64,000 nt of DNA from Avoscillospira_A sp052117125 (GCF_052117125.1 NZ_JBQKJT010000001.1:1-64000), one strand, 5' to 3'. Shown: positions 7,033 through 15,376, counted from the first letter of the stretch. Program-made: numbers and translations. Notes: generated from the letters alone by a model not told the origin.

Positions 7033-8145
7033 ATGGAACGCAACTTTAAACTGTGCAACGGCGATCGCCTTACCTGTACGGAACAGGCCGCTGTTTTTCG
7101 CTTTTCCGGCCCCCGTATGGTGTTGTCCACTGGGGCCAACGGCGGCGGAATGCGAAGCGATCTGATCGCTGCATTCAATTACTGCGACTGCGGCACCGCG
7201 GGTGTATGCCAGCCCATGGAAGGCCATACACTGCGGGAGCACCAGCGTGCGGTGGCTCGACGGCTGGGGTTGGACCCGGACCATTCCACCGGTCTGGACA
7301 CAGCGGCAAATCTTGACAACATGGTCGTCATCACCAAGCGGTGGGAGGATCTGCAAATCACCGCCGCAGTCTCCGGCGGCGCCGACGTCAACGCCCTCTG
7401 TGCGGGTGATCCTACATTTCTGACCGAGACTGACGGTGCGCCGTGTCCTGTGCCGCCCGGGACCATCAACATATTCCTGGTCACAGACCGTCCCCTCTCT
7501 CCCGGCGCCATGGCTGAACTGATCATGACTGCCACCGAAGCCAAGACCGCCGTGCTCCGGGACTTGATGCAGGGCAGCAGCGTTTCGCAGGAGCTTGCCA
7601 CGGGGACCGGTACCGACGGCATGGTCATCATCTGCGGCATCGGAGAAGACGGTATGCTGCTGAACGCCGGAAAGCACTTCAAATTTGGAGAGCTGGCGGC
7701 ATTGGCCGTCCGGGAAGCCGTCACGGAAGCACTGTTCCGACAAACGGGTTTCTGTGCCCGAGAGCAGCATTCCGTCCTCCGTCGACTGCATCGCTTCGGT
7801 ATCACCGCAGAAGCGTTGTCAGCCAAATGTCTGGCACAGCTGCCGGGACAGCGCGCTGCATTGGACAGGGCTTTGGAAAAGCTTGACCAAGATTCTTTCT
7901 TAGTGAGTGCCACGGCGCTCTATATCCATCTGGAGGATCAGCGCCGCGCAGGTATGCTGACAGAACTGGAGGCTGGGGACTGGGTCGACCATCTTCTGCG
8001 TCAGATCCAGCAGCACTATCACTGCGATTTTCCCATACTCCCGGAAGCGGATCTTCCGGAAAAGCTGGCACAGTTTCTCTGCGCGCTGCTCCTGGCCAAC
8101 CTGCGGGAGCGGGAACGTCTCTACCCCGATCTGCCCCCCATCTGA
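7033..8145 (+). CDS. cbiZ: Adenosylcobinamide amidohydrolase
   Basis: 370 residues of the CbiZ family (PF01955). CbiZ hydrolyses the side chain of adenosylcobinamide or pseudo-B12 to adenosylcobyric acid, letting cells salvage and remodel foreign corrinoids. Family motifs include STGANGGGMR, FNYCDCG, ITAAVSGGADVNA, GTINIFLVTDRPLS, MTATEAKTAVLRDL and ATGTGTDGMVIICG. The family core is about 230 residues; the extra 130 C-terminal residues have no family I recognise. An ATG at 7033 follows GGAGGA. It is divergent from btuFCD, and its 3' end faces a minus-strand cobalamin riboswitch. Confidence 0.93.
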   Translation: MERNFKLCNGDRLTCTEQAAVFRFSGPRMVLSTGANGGGMRSDLIAAFNYCDCGTAGVCQPMEGHTLREHQRAVARRLGLDPDHSTGLDTAANLDNMVVITKRWEDLQITAAVSGGADVNALCAGDPTFLTETDGAPCPVPPGTINIFLVTDRPLSPGAMAELIMTATEAKTAVLRDLMQGSSVSQELATGTGTDGMVIICGIGEDGMLLNAGKHFKFGELAALAVREAVTEALFRQTGFCAREQHSVLRRLHRFGITAEALSAKCLAQLPGQRAALDRALEKLDQDSFLVSATALYIHLEDQRRAGMLTELEAGDWVDHLLRQIQQHYHCDFPILPEADLPEKLAQFLCALLLANLRERERLYPDLPPI

Positions 8146-8150
8146 ATCCA

Positions 8151-8182
8151 TAAAAAAAGCGGCAGCAGATGCTGCCGCTTTT
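8151..8182. terminator. Bidirectional terminator shared by cbiZ and riboswitch 4
   Basis: AAAAGCGGCAGC and GCTGCCGCTTTT form a 12-bp stem with a 4-nt loop. T-runs lie on both sides in the correct sense for each strand: it ends cbiZ on the plus strand and is the expression-platform terminator of riboswitch 4 on the minus strand. Confidence 0.88.
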
Positions 8183-8228
8183 CCAGACAAAACGGGTGTT
8201 ATTTCCAGTAGAAATGACATCCGTCATT

Positions 8229-8435
8229 TTGTAGGTCTTCTGACTTGCATATCCCGATGCAGACCAGTGCATCCGCGCCTCTGTTTCGCCTTCCCAGCCA
8301 AGCCATTACAGCCCGCCAGTGACCTGCTTTCGCAGAAAAAACAGACACTCTATGCTCACAGCTACAGAGTCCGGGACCGATTTGGTCGTCGGAAACGTGT
8401 TTGGGAGTTTCACCCAATTCCCTTGTTCAGCAGAA
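8229..8435 (-). promoter_or_regulatory. Cobalamin riboswitch 4, pointing into cbiZ
   Basis: Minus-strand blocks are AACAAGGGAATTGGGTGAAA, CTCTGTAGCTGTGAGC, GGTCACTGGCGGGCTG, TGGGAAGGCG and AGTCAGAAGACCTACAA. A consensus promoter lies 70 bp upstream and a terminator 50 bp downstream. The next minus-strand gene is btuF, more than 1.2 kb away; in between lies cbiZ on the opposite strand. Read-through would therefore be antisense to the whole of cbiZ. Confidence 0.9.
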
Positions 8436-8506
8436 CGGTTCGGCGTGTTTCGTCGGAAAACGCGCCGTTGCCACAAAAGTCGGAGCAAACTATGAATTTA
8501 CTCATC

Positions 8507-8534
8507 ATTATATAATAGTTTTCCAAGAAGTCAA
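8507..8534 (-). promoter_or_regulatory. SigA-type promoter for riboswitch 4
   Basis: Minus-strand TTGACT (8534-8529), a 16-nt spacer and a perfect TATAAT (8512-8507). It confirms that the aptamer is transcribed on the minus strand. Confidence 0.75.
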
Positions 8535-8655
8535 GAAACATCATTCTTCTCAACCGTGTTCTTTGCAGGCGGATAAAACCATTGATCAAGTGGTGGTTTT
8601 ACCCACCTGTTATGCGTTTGTGGCCGGTGTTACACAACCTGTTGGTCCTCAAACC

Positions 8656-9339
8656 TCAAACCTCAAACCGATTATAATTCGGATAGCAGTCGAGGCACAG
8701 TTTTTTGTCTCCGGCCAAGCGAATCCAGTTCGCTCCTGTGGTTTCTCCACAACAATCACATACATAAGAATCGAACAGCCGAGCCGGTTCCGGCAGTGTA
8801 ATCACAGCCGGCTTCACCTCAAACAGTTCCTTTGGCTCCTTGCCCTGTAAATAGGCAAAGGACTCTTCTCGGCTCATGCCCTCCGGCCGGGGTTTCAACA
8901 CCAGCCGAACCGAATTCCCCGTCCTACGGTTGTAGAAAGAGAATGCCTGCTTGCCCCGTAAGTGAAACAACAGATTACCCTTACCAATGCTGCACCCCAG
9001 TAGAGCCTGGATAGCATCCACGCCACAGGCATCGTTTTCGCTGATGCACACCACCTGCTCATCGTCGGAAAATTCCAGTTTCAGCAGTTCCATGGCGTAC
9101 AGTGCCGCCTTGTAGCTAAGGTTGTAGAAACGCTGCACAAAGCTGACAGCATGACCGCCCCGGCCCTCGGCGTGGTCATACCATTCGTTGCCGCGGACGG
9201 TGACACTGTGGTCGCTGGCCAGACGCTTTTCTCTGCCGGAAGCCAGGAGTTTTTCGCCATGGCATCGGAGAAACACCTCCAGATCCACCGATGCAGCCTG
9301 TTGTTTCTGTTCCTCTGTAAAGTGAATATACGTTGACAT
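8656..9339 (-). CDS. Chimeric protein: ICE primase-like N-terminus fused to an FmdE-like domain
   Basis: 227 residues from ATG 9339. Residues 1 to about 80 (HFTEEQKQQAASVDLEVFLR, NEWYDHAEGRGG, AVSFVQRFYNLSYKAAL) match the N-terminal CHC2/DUF3991-type module of ICE primase-like proteins; the same module starts the gene at 27,956-29,668. From about residue 85 the protein is FmdE-like (PF02663): LKLEFSDDEQVV, ENDACGVDAIQALLGCSIGK, GKQAFSFYNRRTG and a zinc ribbon (CDCCGE ... CLDC). The normal FmdE N-terminus with its HGHxCPG motif is missing and replaced by the ICE module. The fusion is in frame with a good ribosome site, so a protein may be made; function unknown. Confidence 0.7.
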   Translation of the reverse strand: MSTYIHFTEEQKQQAASVDLEVFLRCHGEKLLASGREKRLASDHSVTVRGNEWYDHAEGRGGHAVSFVQRFYNLSYKAALYAMELLKLEFSDDEQVVCISENDACGVDAIQALLGCSIGKGNLLFHLRGKQAFSFYNRRTGNSVRLVLKPRPEGMSREESFAYLQGKEPKELFEVKPAVITLPEPARLFDSYVCDCCGETTGANWIRLAGDKKLCLDCYPNYNRFEV

Positions 9340-9384
9340 CTGATTCACTCCTCACCTTTTTGTTCTGTACTGCATAATCTGGGC

Positions 9385-9413
9385 TTGATATAAGTTTATA
9401 CTTTGTATATACT
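9385..9413 (+). promoter_or_regulatory. Promoter of mazEF
   Basis: TTGATA, a 17-nt spacer and TATACT lie 25 bp upstream of the antitoxin gene. The AT-rich stretch (TATACTTTGTATATACTATAG) contains TATA-type inverted repeats that could serve as the autoregulatory operator usual for MazE. Confidence 0.7.
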
Positions 9414-9437
9414 ATAGTTGTAAAGGAGGTGCGCACC

Positions 9438-9704
9438 ATGTACGCAACCATTCAGAAATGGGGCAACAGTCAGGGGCTGCGGATTCCCAAGGCGCTTCTG
9501 GATGCCATCGGCCTGCGGGAAAACGACCGGGTAGAGCTGGTACAGCTGGAGAATGGGATTCGCATTCAAAAAGCTGCGCAGCCGCAGCACCGCTCACTGG
9601 AAGAACGACTGACCGCGTTTTACGGCAAACCCATAGAAGAAATTGAAACCATTGACTCTGAAGAAGTAGACTGGGGTAAGCCGGAGGGGCAGGAACTATG
9701 GTGA
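9438..9704 (+). CDS. mazE: MazE-like antitoxin (AbrB/SpoVT fold)
   Basis: 88 residues. The N-terminal swapped-hairpin DNA-binding domain (ATIQKWGNSQGLRIPKALL, DRVELVQLENGIRI) is typical of MazE/PemI. The acidic C-terminus (FYGKPIEEIETIDSEEVDWG) should wrap the toxin. The ATG at 9438 is chosen because AAAGGAGGT sits 7 nt before it. The stop overlaps the toxin start, as usual for type II pairs. Confidence 0.92.
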   Translation: MYATIQKWGNSQGLRIPKALLDAIGLRENDRVELVQLENGIRIQKAAQPQHRSLEERLTAFYGKPIEEIETIDSEEVDWGKPEGQELW

Positions 9705-10036
9705 TGGTATTTGAGCAAGGCGATATCGTTTATCTGGATTTTGATCCCCAGGCAGGACATGAACAGCGGGGCCGTCGGCCAGCGCTGGTGGTCAGCAACA
9801 ACCTCTTTAACCGTGTCAGCAGTCTGACCATGGTCTGTCCCATTACCCACACAGATCGCGGCCATCCATTTCACCTTCGGCTGGATGGACGCACCAAAAC
9901 AGATGGCGTGATTCTCTGCGACCAAGCTCGGATGCTGGATCTGCGGAGCCGTCGTGCCGCCTTTGAGGAAAAAGCACCAGAGGATATTACCGCCGAAGCT
10001 GTGGACATGATTACCAGTTTTATTGAACTCAAATGA
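9698..10036 (+). CDS. mazF: MazF/PemK-type endoribonuclease toxin
   Basis: 112 residues with the PemK/MazF signatures QGDIVYLDFDPQAGHEQRGRRP, split here as GDIVYLDF and HEQRGRRPALVVS, then VCPIT and DGVILCDQARMLD. Sequence-specific mRNA cleavage at short motifs is the family activity. It is translationally coupled to mazE. Toxin residues (R of QRGRRP, T of PIT) look intact, so the pair is probably active. Confidence 0.93.
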   Translation: MVMVFEQGDIVYLDFDPQAGHEQRGRRPALVVSNNLFNRVSSLTMVCPITHTDRGHPFHLRLDGRTKTDGVILCDQARMLDLRSRRAAFEEKAPEDITAEAVDMITSFIELK

Positions 10037-10053
10037 GCAATCGAAGCGCTCCG

Positions 10054-10080
10054 AACCGGACACATATGTGTCCGGTTTTT
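10054..10080 (+). terminator. Terminator after mazF
   Basis: AACCGGACACATATGTGTCCGGTT is a perfect palindrome followed by Ts, 17 bp after the mazF stop. Confidence 0.9.
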
Positions 10081-10095
10081 TACATACCCAATCTG

Positions 10096-12048
10096 TCAGT
10101 TCTGCATGGTTGGAGAGATTTCCTGCTCCTCGTGGTCATCGGCTTTGTGACCCAGGGCCAACCGTTTTTCCATCAGATATCTACGCCGTTTGGAGTCAAT
10201 GCGGATTCCGGCTGGGTTATGGGGCGGCGCAGAATTGTCCCGGAAGATTCTACCCATATGGTGGAGCAGTTTGGTTGCCACCAGCATCACGGACGGATCA
10301 CGGAACTGGTCGAAGCGGTCGAGGAAGAATTGCGCGTACTGGTTGCCCTGATCAGCCGAGCGGGTGAACCACTCTCTGGCCTGCTCCCGATCCTGTTCCA
10401 CATCCCGGCCCAGAAGATACAGCTTTCCTAAGGTGTATTGTGCAAATGGATTTCCTTGTCCGGCAGCAGCGGTCAGGTACGCCAGAGCCTTTGCTACATC
10501 CTTTGTCACAGACTCACCCGTGAGGTAGAGCTTCCCCAAGCGGTATTGGGCAAACTGATTCCCATGTTCGGCAGCTTTATCCAGCCATCGCATTGCCTCC
10601 GCTGTGCGCTTCCGGGAAAGGAGCAGTTTTCCGAGGGCATATTCCGAGAAGTCGTTTCCGGCTTCTGCGGACAATCGAAACCACCGCTCGGCTTTTTCAT
10701 GGTCCCGCATGGTGGAGAGGTCATCCCGGTAGAACTTACCCAGCTGGTGGGCTGCCATCGTATATCCCTCTGCCCAGAGCTGCTCCAACTCCCGAACCGC
10801 TTCTGCGTGTTCCTCATCCAGCGCATAGACATCCTGCAGAACGGATTTAGCAGCACGGTAGCGCTGTGCCTGTTCCCATGTACCGTATGTTGGCTGCTCC
10901 GCCTCCCCCACCGGTTCGTCACACATATCCTTGTCCTCAAACGTCGGGAGGCCGAGACGGATGTTCTCGGCCTCCCGGATGATATCGTTCTTGATTCTGC
11001 GAAACTCTTTCTGCTGAGAGAGCGGGAGATGCTCCCGTAGTGTGCGGCTGCCGTAGCACTCGCTCAGCTCGTCCAGGATCTGATTCCAGATTTCATAACA
11101 CTGCGCCACTTCCGGCTGTCGGGACAGCTCGTCCACGATACCATCCACCAGAGCTTTCAGCGGTTTCTTCAGATAACCGTATTGCTTCTTTCCGGTGGTG
11201 TTTTCCAGCGCCTGCACCAGCTGGCGCATCGTATCCTCGATGACCGGATTGTCGCAGAGCTGGTGATTCATCCTGCGGATCAGCTCCCGCATGGTGTCCT
11301 GGGCTGTTTCGACCAGCTCTTTGTAGGCCACATCTTTCCGCTCGTAAATCTGATTCATCTCATCCCGGAAGATGGTGTTGGTCAGCTTGGGGCGCATAGC
11401 CGCAATGCCATCCCTGGTCAGGAAGCCCTCCTTGGGATTGTCTGACCAGACCATCATATGGATGTGTGGGTGATGGCCCTCATCGTGGAAGGCAGCATAC
11501 CAGCGGAAGTGATCCGGCGAGATCTTCATGGCCCTGGCCAGATCCGGCGCATGCATCATGAGGAGCGCACGCCACGCCTCCGCACTGTCGTATCCCAGAC
11601 GAGCGGCATCCGCACGGCGCAGGGAATAGATAAGCGTCCATACATTTCCAATATGGGCCTCCAGTTCCGCACGCGCCGCGTCAAGATTCACCGCGGCGGC
11701 GGCACTGAACAGGCCGTGGGCGCCGCGCAGCTCCACCCGAGGTCGGGTGGCGATGTAGGACAGATACCCGCTCTCTGAATTCATCTCATGAAGGTTTGCA
11801 TCCAGCGCCATGGTGATGAATGCGGAGGCAGTTCCAAGTGTTGGGGTCTTGCAGTAGTCCTCGTACTCGAACAGCTCCGCAGCATCGGGGAAGTCATGGA
11901 GCAGTTTTTGAATCAGTTCCCGCTGTCCCTTGGTAACCGGACCGTTGCCGGACAGCTTCTCCACGCCTTCCCGGGTGGCAATGTACGCCATATATCCGCC
12001 GGCCTTTCCCGCCCGGATGTAACCGCTTTTTTGTACGAGCTTCACCAT
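10096..12048 (-). CDS. MobP-type relaxase with C-terminal Sel1 repeats
   Basis: 650 residues. The N-terminal part is a relaxase of the MobP3-like group: FRWYAAFHDEGHHPHIHMMVW carries the HxxxHPHIH metal triad (about residue 205), and the conserved lead MVKLVQKSGYIRAGKAGGYM contributes the early active-site region. It nicks oriT and leads DNA transfer of a mobilizable element. The C-terminal half has five or more Sel1/TPR-like units (WLDKAAEHGNQFAQYRLGKL and relatives, residues about 430-590), probable protein-protein scaffolds. It is encoded 3 bp after its small partner and is the last gene of that operon. Full length, so probably functional. Confidence 0.9.
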   Translation of the reverse strand: MVKLVQKSGYIRAGKAGGYMAYIATREGVEKLSGNGPVTKGQRELIQKLLHDFPDAAELFEYEDYCKTPTLGTASAFITMALDANLHEMNSESGYLSYIATRPRVELRGAHGLFSAAAAVNLDAARAELEAHIGNVWTLIYSLRRADAARLGYDSAEAWRALLMMHAPDLARAMKISPDHFRWYAAFHDEGHHPHIHMMVWSDNPKEGFLTRDGIAAMRPKLTNTIFRDEMNQIYERKDVAYKELVETAQDTMRELIRRMNHQLCDNPVIEDTMRQLVQALENTTGKKQYGYLKKPLKALVDGIVDELSRQPEVAQCYEIWNQILDELSECYGSRTLREHLPLSQQKEFRRIKNDIIREAENIRLGLPTFEDKDMCDEPVGEAEQPTYGTWEQAQRYRAAKSVLQDVYALDEEHAEAVRELEQLWAEGYTMAAHQLGKFYRDDLSTMRDHEKAERWFRLSAEAGNDFSEYALGKLLLSRKRTAEAMRWLDKAAEHGNQFAQYRLGKLYLTGESVTKDVAKALAYLTAAAGQGNPFAQYTLGKLYLLGRDVEQDREQAREWFTRSADQGNQYAQFFLDRFDQFRDPSVMLVATKLLHHMGRIFRDNSAPPHNPAGIRIDSKRRRYLMEKRLALGHKADDHEEQEISPTMQN

Positions 12049-12051
12049 AGG

Positions 12052-12456
12052 TTACACCGACTTCTGAAAATCCAGCGCGTCCTGGAACGAGATGCGTCCA
12101 TTGGTACGCTTCATATCCCGGATGGCCTTGCCACGCAGACGCTGGTACTCACCTTCGTCGATGTCGGTGTCGTAGGCAATGATCTGCGACAGCACATGGA
12201 GATCCACGCCCTGCCGGAACAGCAGCGTACCCATGCGCCCGGCGAAGTGATCCAGCGTGCCAGTCAGTACGGCAGCGAGTACCCCGGGCAGGAACGCAGC
12301 GGCGTTCTTCGTACTCAGATAGCCGAGATAAAACACCACCGCTTTTTCAATGAATTCACTTTGACTCCTGCAATTGTCCGTCCGAAATGTGACCTCAATC
12401 TGCTCCTTTACGGAAGGAGTCAGCCAGATTGTCGCTTTCTGTTTTCCCTTGACCAT
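12052..12456 (-). CDS. Relaxosome accessory protein upstream of the MobP relaxase
   Basis: 134 residues from ATG 12456, 6 nt after GGAGGT. The N-terminus (KQKATIWLTPSVKEQIE, NCRSQSEFIEKAVVFYLGYL) looks like a ribbon-helix-helix DNA-binding domain, as in MobC-type or oriT-binding accessory proteins. It is directly upstream of the relaxase, the usual place for the oriT-binding partner. The remainder (DMKRTNGRISFQDALDF) is conserved-looking but unnamed. Confidence 0.75.
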   Translation of the reverse strand: MVKGKQKATIWLTPSVKEQIEVTFRTDNCRSQSEFIEKAVVFYLGYLSTKNAAAFLPGVLAAVLTGTLDHFAGRMGTLLFRQGVDLHVLSQIIAYDTDIDEGEYQRLRGKAIRDMKRTNGRISFQDALDFQKSV

Positions 12457-12913
12457 ACTACCTCCTCTCGATGGTAGAACCGCTGTAAAACCCCTGCAAC
12501 AGCGGCATTTTTTCAAAAGAGAGCGTTCCTCCGCCGTTTTTCCCGCCAAAGGAACGGCCTGTCCAAAGGCCGGAAACTGCCCGCACTGCGGGCAGTTGTG
12601 GATGGCCCGGCGCACAAGGAGCGTCGGGGCTTTCTCCCGCTTCGTTTCCGTCCTCCCGTACCGCTCCAGAAATCGGGCCATTGCGGGCGTTTTTGTGCTA
12701 GGATGGGCATGGAGCCCTCCGCCGCCGGAAAGCCGCACACAGCGGCCCACCGGGCGCAGCACGGCGCTACATCTGCATCTCTGTATCTGCCTGAGTCTGC
12801 TCGGCCAGATGGCCCCAATTATGCACCACCACAGTTCGATTTCACTGTTCCCGATCAGCACATTATCCCCATTTTCAATCCGCCATGTTCCATTGCGGGA
12901 CTGTGCGTCATGA
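12457..12913. other. Non-coding leader of the MobP operon, candidate oriT region
   Basis: About 450 bp with no supportable gene. It contains hairpins, for example ACTGCCCGCACTGCGGGCAGT near 12,577-12,597. Relaxase operons commonly have oriT here, immediately upstream of the accessory gene, but I cannot place a nic site. Confidence 0.35.
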
Positions 12914-13105
12914 GATACCGAGGGAATTGCCGAGGTAAAGCACAGCGGCGGTGAGCGTTTCACAGTCAAGCAGCTGGAACGCACCAAGAAATCTCTTGAG
13001 GCCAGACTGGAAAAGCTCCAGGCCGAGGGCCGTAAGGACGATGTGGTGACTTTCGAGCAACTAGGCGTGGATCGGCTGTTTGTGGATGAGGCACACAATT
13101 ATGAT
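12914..13105 (+). pseudogene. Fragment of a large ICE SNF2/DEAD helicase-methylase protein
   Basis: An open stretch reading GGERFTVKQLERTKKSLEA, KLQAEGRKDDVVTFEQLGVD and RLFVDEAHNY, including a Walker B-like DEAH. This matches a short internal segment of the very large (over 2000-residue) helicase-like proteins of clostridial conjugative elements. A stop in frame at 12,911 and loss of similarity after 13,105 show that only about 60 codons remain, so a larger ICE once occupied or recombined with this locus. Confidence 0.65.
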
Positions 13106-13138
13106 AAGACCTCCGGCGAAGCTCGTCGGAGGTCTTAT
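13104..13138. terminator. Hairpin at the 3' end of the XRE regulator gene
   Basis: ATAAGACCTCCG and CGGAGGTCTTAT flank an 11-nt loop, overlapping the stop of the minus-strand regulator. It probably terminates that gene; the T-tract is weak. Confidence 0.5.
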
Positions 13139-13380
13139 GGTTCCAGATTATCTTCCTTGAAAAGTGGCGAAGCAAAAAAGGTGTCTATTCCAATTCCCAG
13201 CCCCTGGCACATCTCATGGATGATTCGCAGCTTTACAGAATCGTAAGAACAGTTGATGATATTGCCAATGGTGGACTTGGGAACGCCGCTTTTCATATAC
13301 AGCTGATACTGCGTCATCTTCCGCTCCTCCAGCAATTCTGAAAGGCGTCTGCTGACCGCCTGATTTAGCTTCAATCGCAC
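13135..13380 (-). CDS. XRE-family HTH regulator
   Basis: 81 residues forming one helix-turn-helix domain (RLSELLEERKMTQYQLYMKS, GVPKSTIGNII, VKLRIIHEMCQGLGI). It is divergent from the SLOG gene. The spacer holds repeated GTCCCTGTAC-type motifs at about 13,384-13,402 and 13,434-13,453, plausible operators for this repressor. Confidence 0.85.
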   Translation of the reverse strand: MRLKLNQAVSRRLSELLEERKMTQYQLYMKSGVPKSTIGNIINCSYDSVKLRIIHEMCQGLGIGIDTFFASPLFKEDNLEP

Positions 13381-13493
13381 TCACCGTCCCTGTCCCTGTA
13401 CTAAAGTTATTATATGGGCAGGCGTGTGAAAATTAGTCCCTGTACCTGTACCAATGGCGTTATTTGCGCTATGATGGAATCAGGGGTGTTTTT

Positions 13494-13931
13494 ATGACAG
13501 TGACCTTTTGCGGTCATGCACAGATTTCGCAGAGCGAGAAAATTGAGAACTGGTTATGTGATGTTACGCAGAAACTGATTGAGCAAGGCGCGACTACCTT
13601 TTACCTGGGTGGCTATGGAGCTTTTGACAATTTGGCAGCGTCTGTTCTGAGATCACAGAAAAAGCGGTATCCACAGATTGAGCTGATTCTTGTCTTGGCC
13701 TATCTTAACACCGGGAGAGACACTTCCGGTTACGATAGCACGGTGTACCCACCGCTGGAGACTGTACCGCGCCGTTTTGCAATTTCGCATAGGAACCGCT
13801 GGATGGTAGAGTCCGCCGATGTGGTGGTGGCCTATGTTCTCCATGATTGGGGTGGAGCTGCCACTACGCTGCGGTGCGCCAAACAGAAAAAGAAACAGAT
13901 TATTTCATACCGTGACGAGATGGGCAGCTGA
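13494..13931 (+). CDS. SLOG-family (YpsA/DUF1273-like) protein
   Basis: 145 residues with the SLOG Rossmann-like pattern: VTFCGHAQI, TTFYLGGYGAFDNLAASVLR, IELILVLAYL, ETVPRRFAISHRNRWMVESAD and VVAYVLHDWGGAATTL. SLOG proteins are thought to bind nucleotide-derived ligands and recur in mobile elements, sometimes in stress or defence contexts. The ATG at 13,494 begins at the conserved MTVTFCGH; a TTG at 13,464 is possible. It sits between a regulator and a relaxase. Two further SLOG genes occur in this window (40,235 and 63,779). Confidence 0.85.
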   Translation: MTVTFCGHAQISQSEKIENWLCDVTQKLIEQGATTFYLGGYGAFDNLAASVLRSQKKRYPQIELILVLAYLNTGRDTSGYDSTVYPPLETVPRRFAISHRNRWMVESADVVVAYVLHDWGGAATTLRCAKQKKKQIISYRDEMGS

Positions 13932-13963
13932 GGCTGCCCATTTTTTGAAGGGAGGGAAACTTC

Positions 13964-15376
13964 ATGGCAACCACACGCATCATGCCGCTGCATATCGGCA
14001 AGGGCCGGACCGAGAGCCGTGCCATCAGCGCGATTATTGACTATGTGGCAAATCCGCAAAAGACAGACCACGGCAGGCTCATCACCGGCTACGAGTGCGA
14101 CAGCCGTGTAGCCGACGCCGAGTTCATGCTGGCCAAGCGCCAGCATATCGCCGCCACCGGACGGGTCCGTGGAGCGGACGATGTGATCGCCTACCATGTC
14201 CGCCAGTCCTTCTGCCCTGGGGAAATCACCCCGGAGGAAGCCAACCGGCTGGGCGTGGAATTTGCCAAGCGGTTCACCAAGGGAAAACACGCCTTTATCG
14301 TCTGTACCCACATTGACAAGGCCCATGTCCATAATCATATCATTTGGAGTTCGGTCGACCTGGACTGTGACCGGAAGTTTCGCAACTTTTGGGGCAGCAC
14401 AAAAGCCGTCCGTCGATTGAGCGACACCATCTGCATTGAGAACGGACTGTCCATTGTCGAGAACCCAAAGCCCCACGGCAAAAGTTACGACCAATGGCTG
14501 GGCGATCAGGCGAAGCCCTCCCATCGGGAATTGCTTCGTGCTGCCATAGATAACGCCCTGGCACAAAAGCCTGATGACCTGGACGAGCTGCTGAAGCTGC
14601 TCCGGGAATCCGGCTGCGAAGTATCCAAGCGCGGCAAATCCTACCGTTTGAAGCTCCCCGGCTGGGGCAAAGTGTCCCGCCTGGACAGTTTGGGCGACGG
14701 CTACACCCTGGAGGACCTGCTGGCTGTCCTCGCCGGACAAAAGAAGCATACGCCCCGTCGGAAGACGGTCAAGCAAGCAGATCCGCCGAAGGTCAATCTG
14801 CTGGTTGACATCCAGGCAAAGCTCCAGGCCGGAAAAGGTGCCGGATATGCGAGATGGGCCAAGGTCTTTAATCTGAAACAGATGGCACAGACCGTAAACT
14901 ATCTCACGGAGCATAACCTGTTGGAGTATGCGGTTCTGGAGGAAAAGGCTGCGGCAGCTACGGCCCACCACAATGAGCTATCTGCCAAAATTAAAGTAGC
15001 GGAAAATCGTATGGCAGAGATCGCCGTGCTGCGGACCCATATCATCAACTATGCCAAAACTCGTGACACCTATGTGGCCTACCGGAAGGCCGGTTACTCC
15101 AAGAAATTTCGCCAAGAACACGAGGAAGAAATCCTGCTCCATCAGGCGGCAAAAAATGCCTTTGATGATATGGGGGTCAAGAAGCCGCCCAAAGTTAAGG
15201 AACTGCAAACCGAGTATGCCCAGCTCCTGGAGGAAAAGAAAAAGACCTATGCCGAGTACCGGCGCTCCCGTGAGGAAATGCGGGAGTTGCTGGCAGCAAA
15301 GGCCAATGTAGATCGGCTCTTAAACATGGAGGCAGAACACGATACCGAAAGAGAAAAAGGCCACGAGCAGCGGTGA
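13964..15376 (+). CDS. MobA/VirD2-family relaxase
   Basis: 470 residues. The relaxase domain has AISAIIDYVANPQKTD near the N-terminus, HVRQSFCPGEITPEEAN and the metal triad HIDKAHVHNHIIW (about residue 110). The C-terminal half (ENRMAEIAVLRTHIIN, YKKFRQEHEEEILLHQAA and repeats of charged heptads) is predicted coiled coil. It follows GGAGGGAAA. It is a paralogue of the relaxase at 60,950-62,293 with the same layout, but no MobC gene precedes it, so the accessory genes have been lost or are elsewhere. Confidence 0.92.
   Translation: MATTRIMPLHIGKGRTESRAISAIIDYVANPQKTDHGRLITGYECDSRVADAEFMLAKRQHIAATGRVRGADDVIAYHVRQSFCPGEITPEEANRLGVEFAKRFTKGKHAFIVCTHIDKAHVHNHIIWSSVDLDCDRKFRNFWGSTKAVRRLSDTICIENGLSIVENPKPHGKSYDQWLGDQAKPSHRELLRAAIDNALAQKPDDLDELLKLLRESGCEVSKRGKSYRLKLPGWGKVSRLDSLGDGYTLEDLLAVLAGQKKHTPRRKTVKQADPPKVNLLVDIQAKLQAGKGAGYARWAKVFNLKQMAQTVNYLTEHNLLEYAVLEEKAAAATAHHNELSAKIKVAENRMAEIAVLRTHIINYAKTRDTYVAYRKAGYSKKFRQEHEEEILLHQAAKNAFDDMGVKKPPKVKELQTEYAQLLEEKKKTYAEYRRSREEMRELLAAKANVDRLLNMEAEHDTEREKGHEQR

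Noticed and set aside
12457..13098. Extension of the relaxosome accessory gene far upstream on the minus strand
   Set aside because: The added residues match nothing and overlap the helicase fragment; the ATG at 12,456 has an ideal ribosome site.
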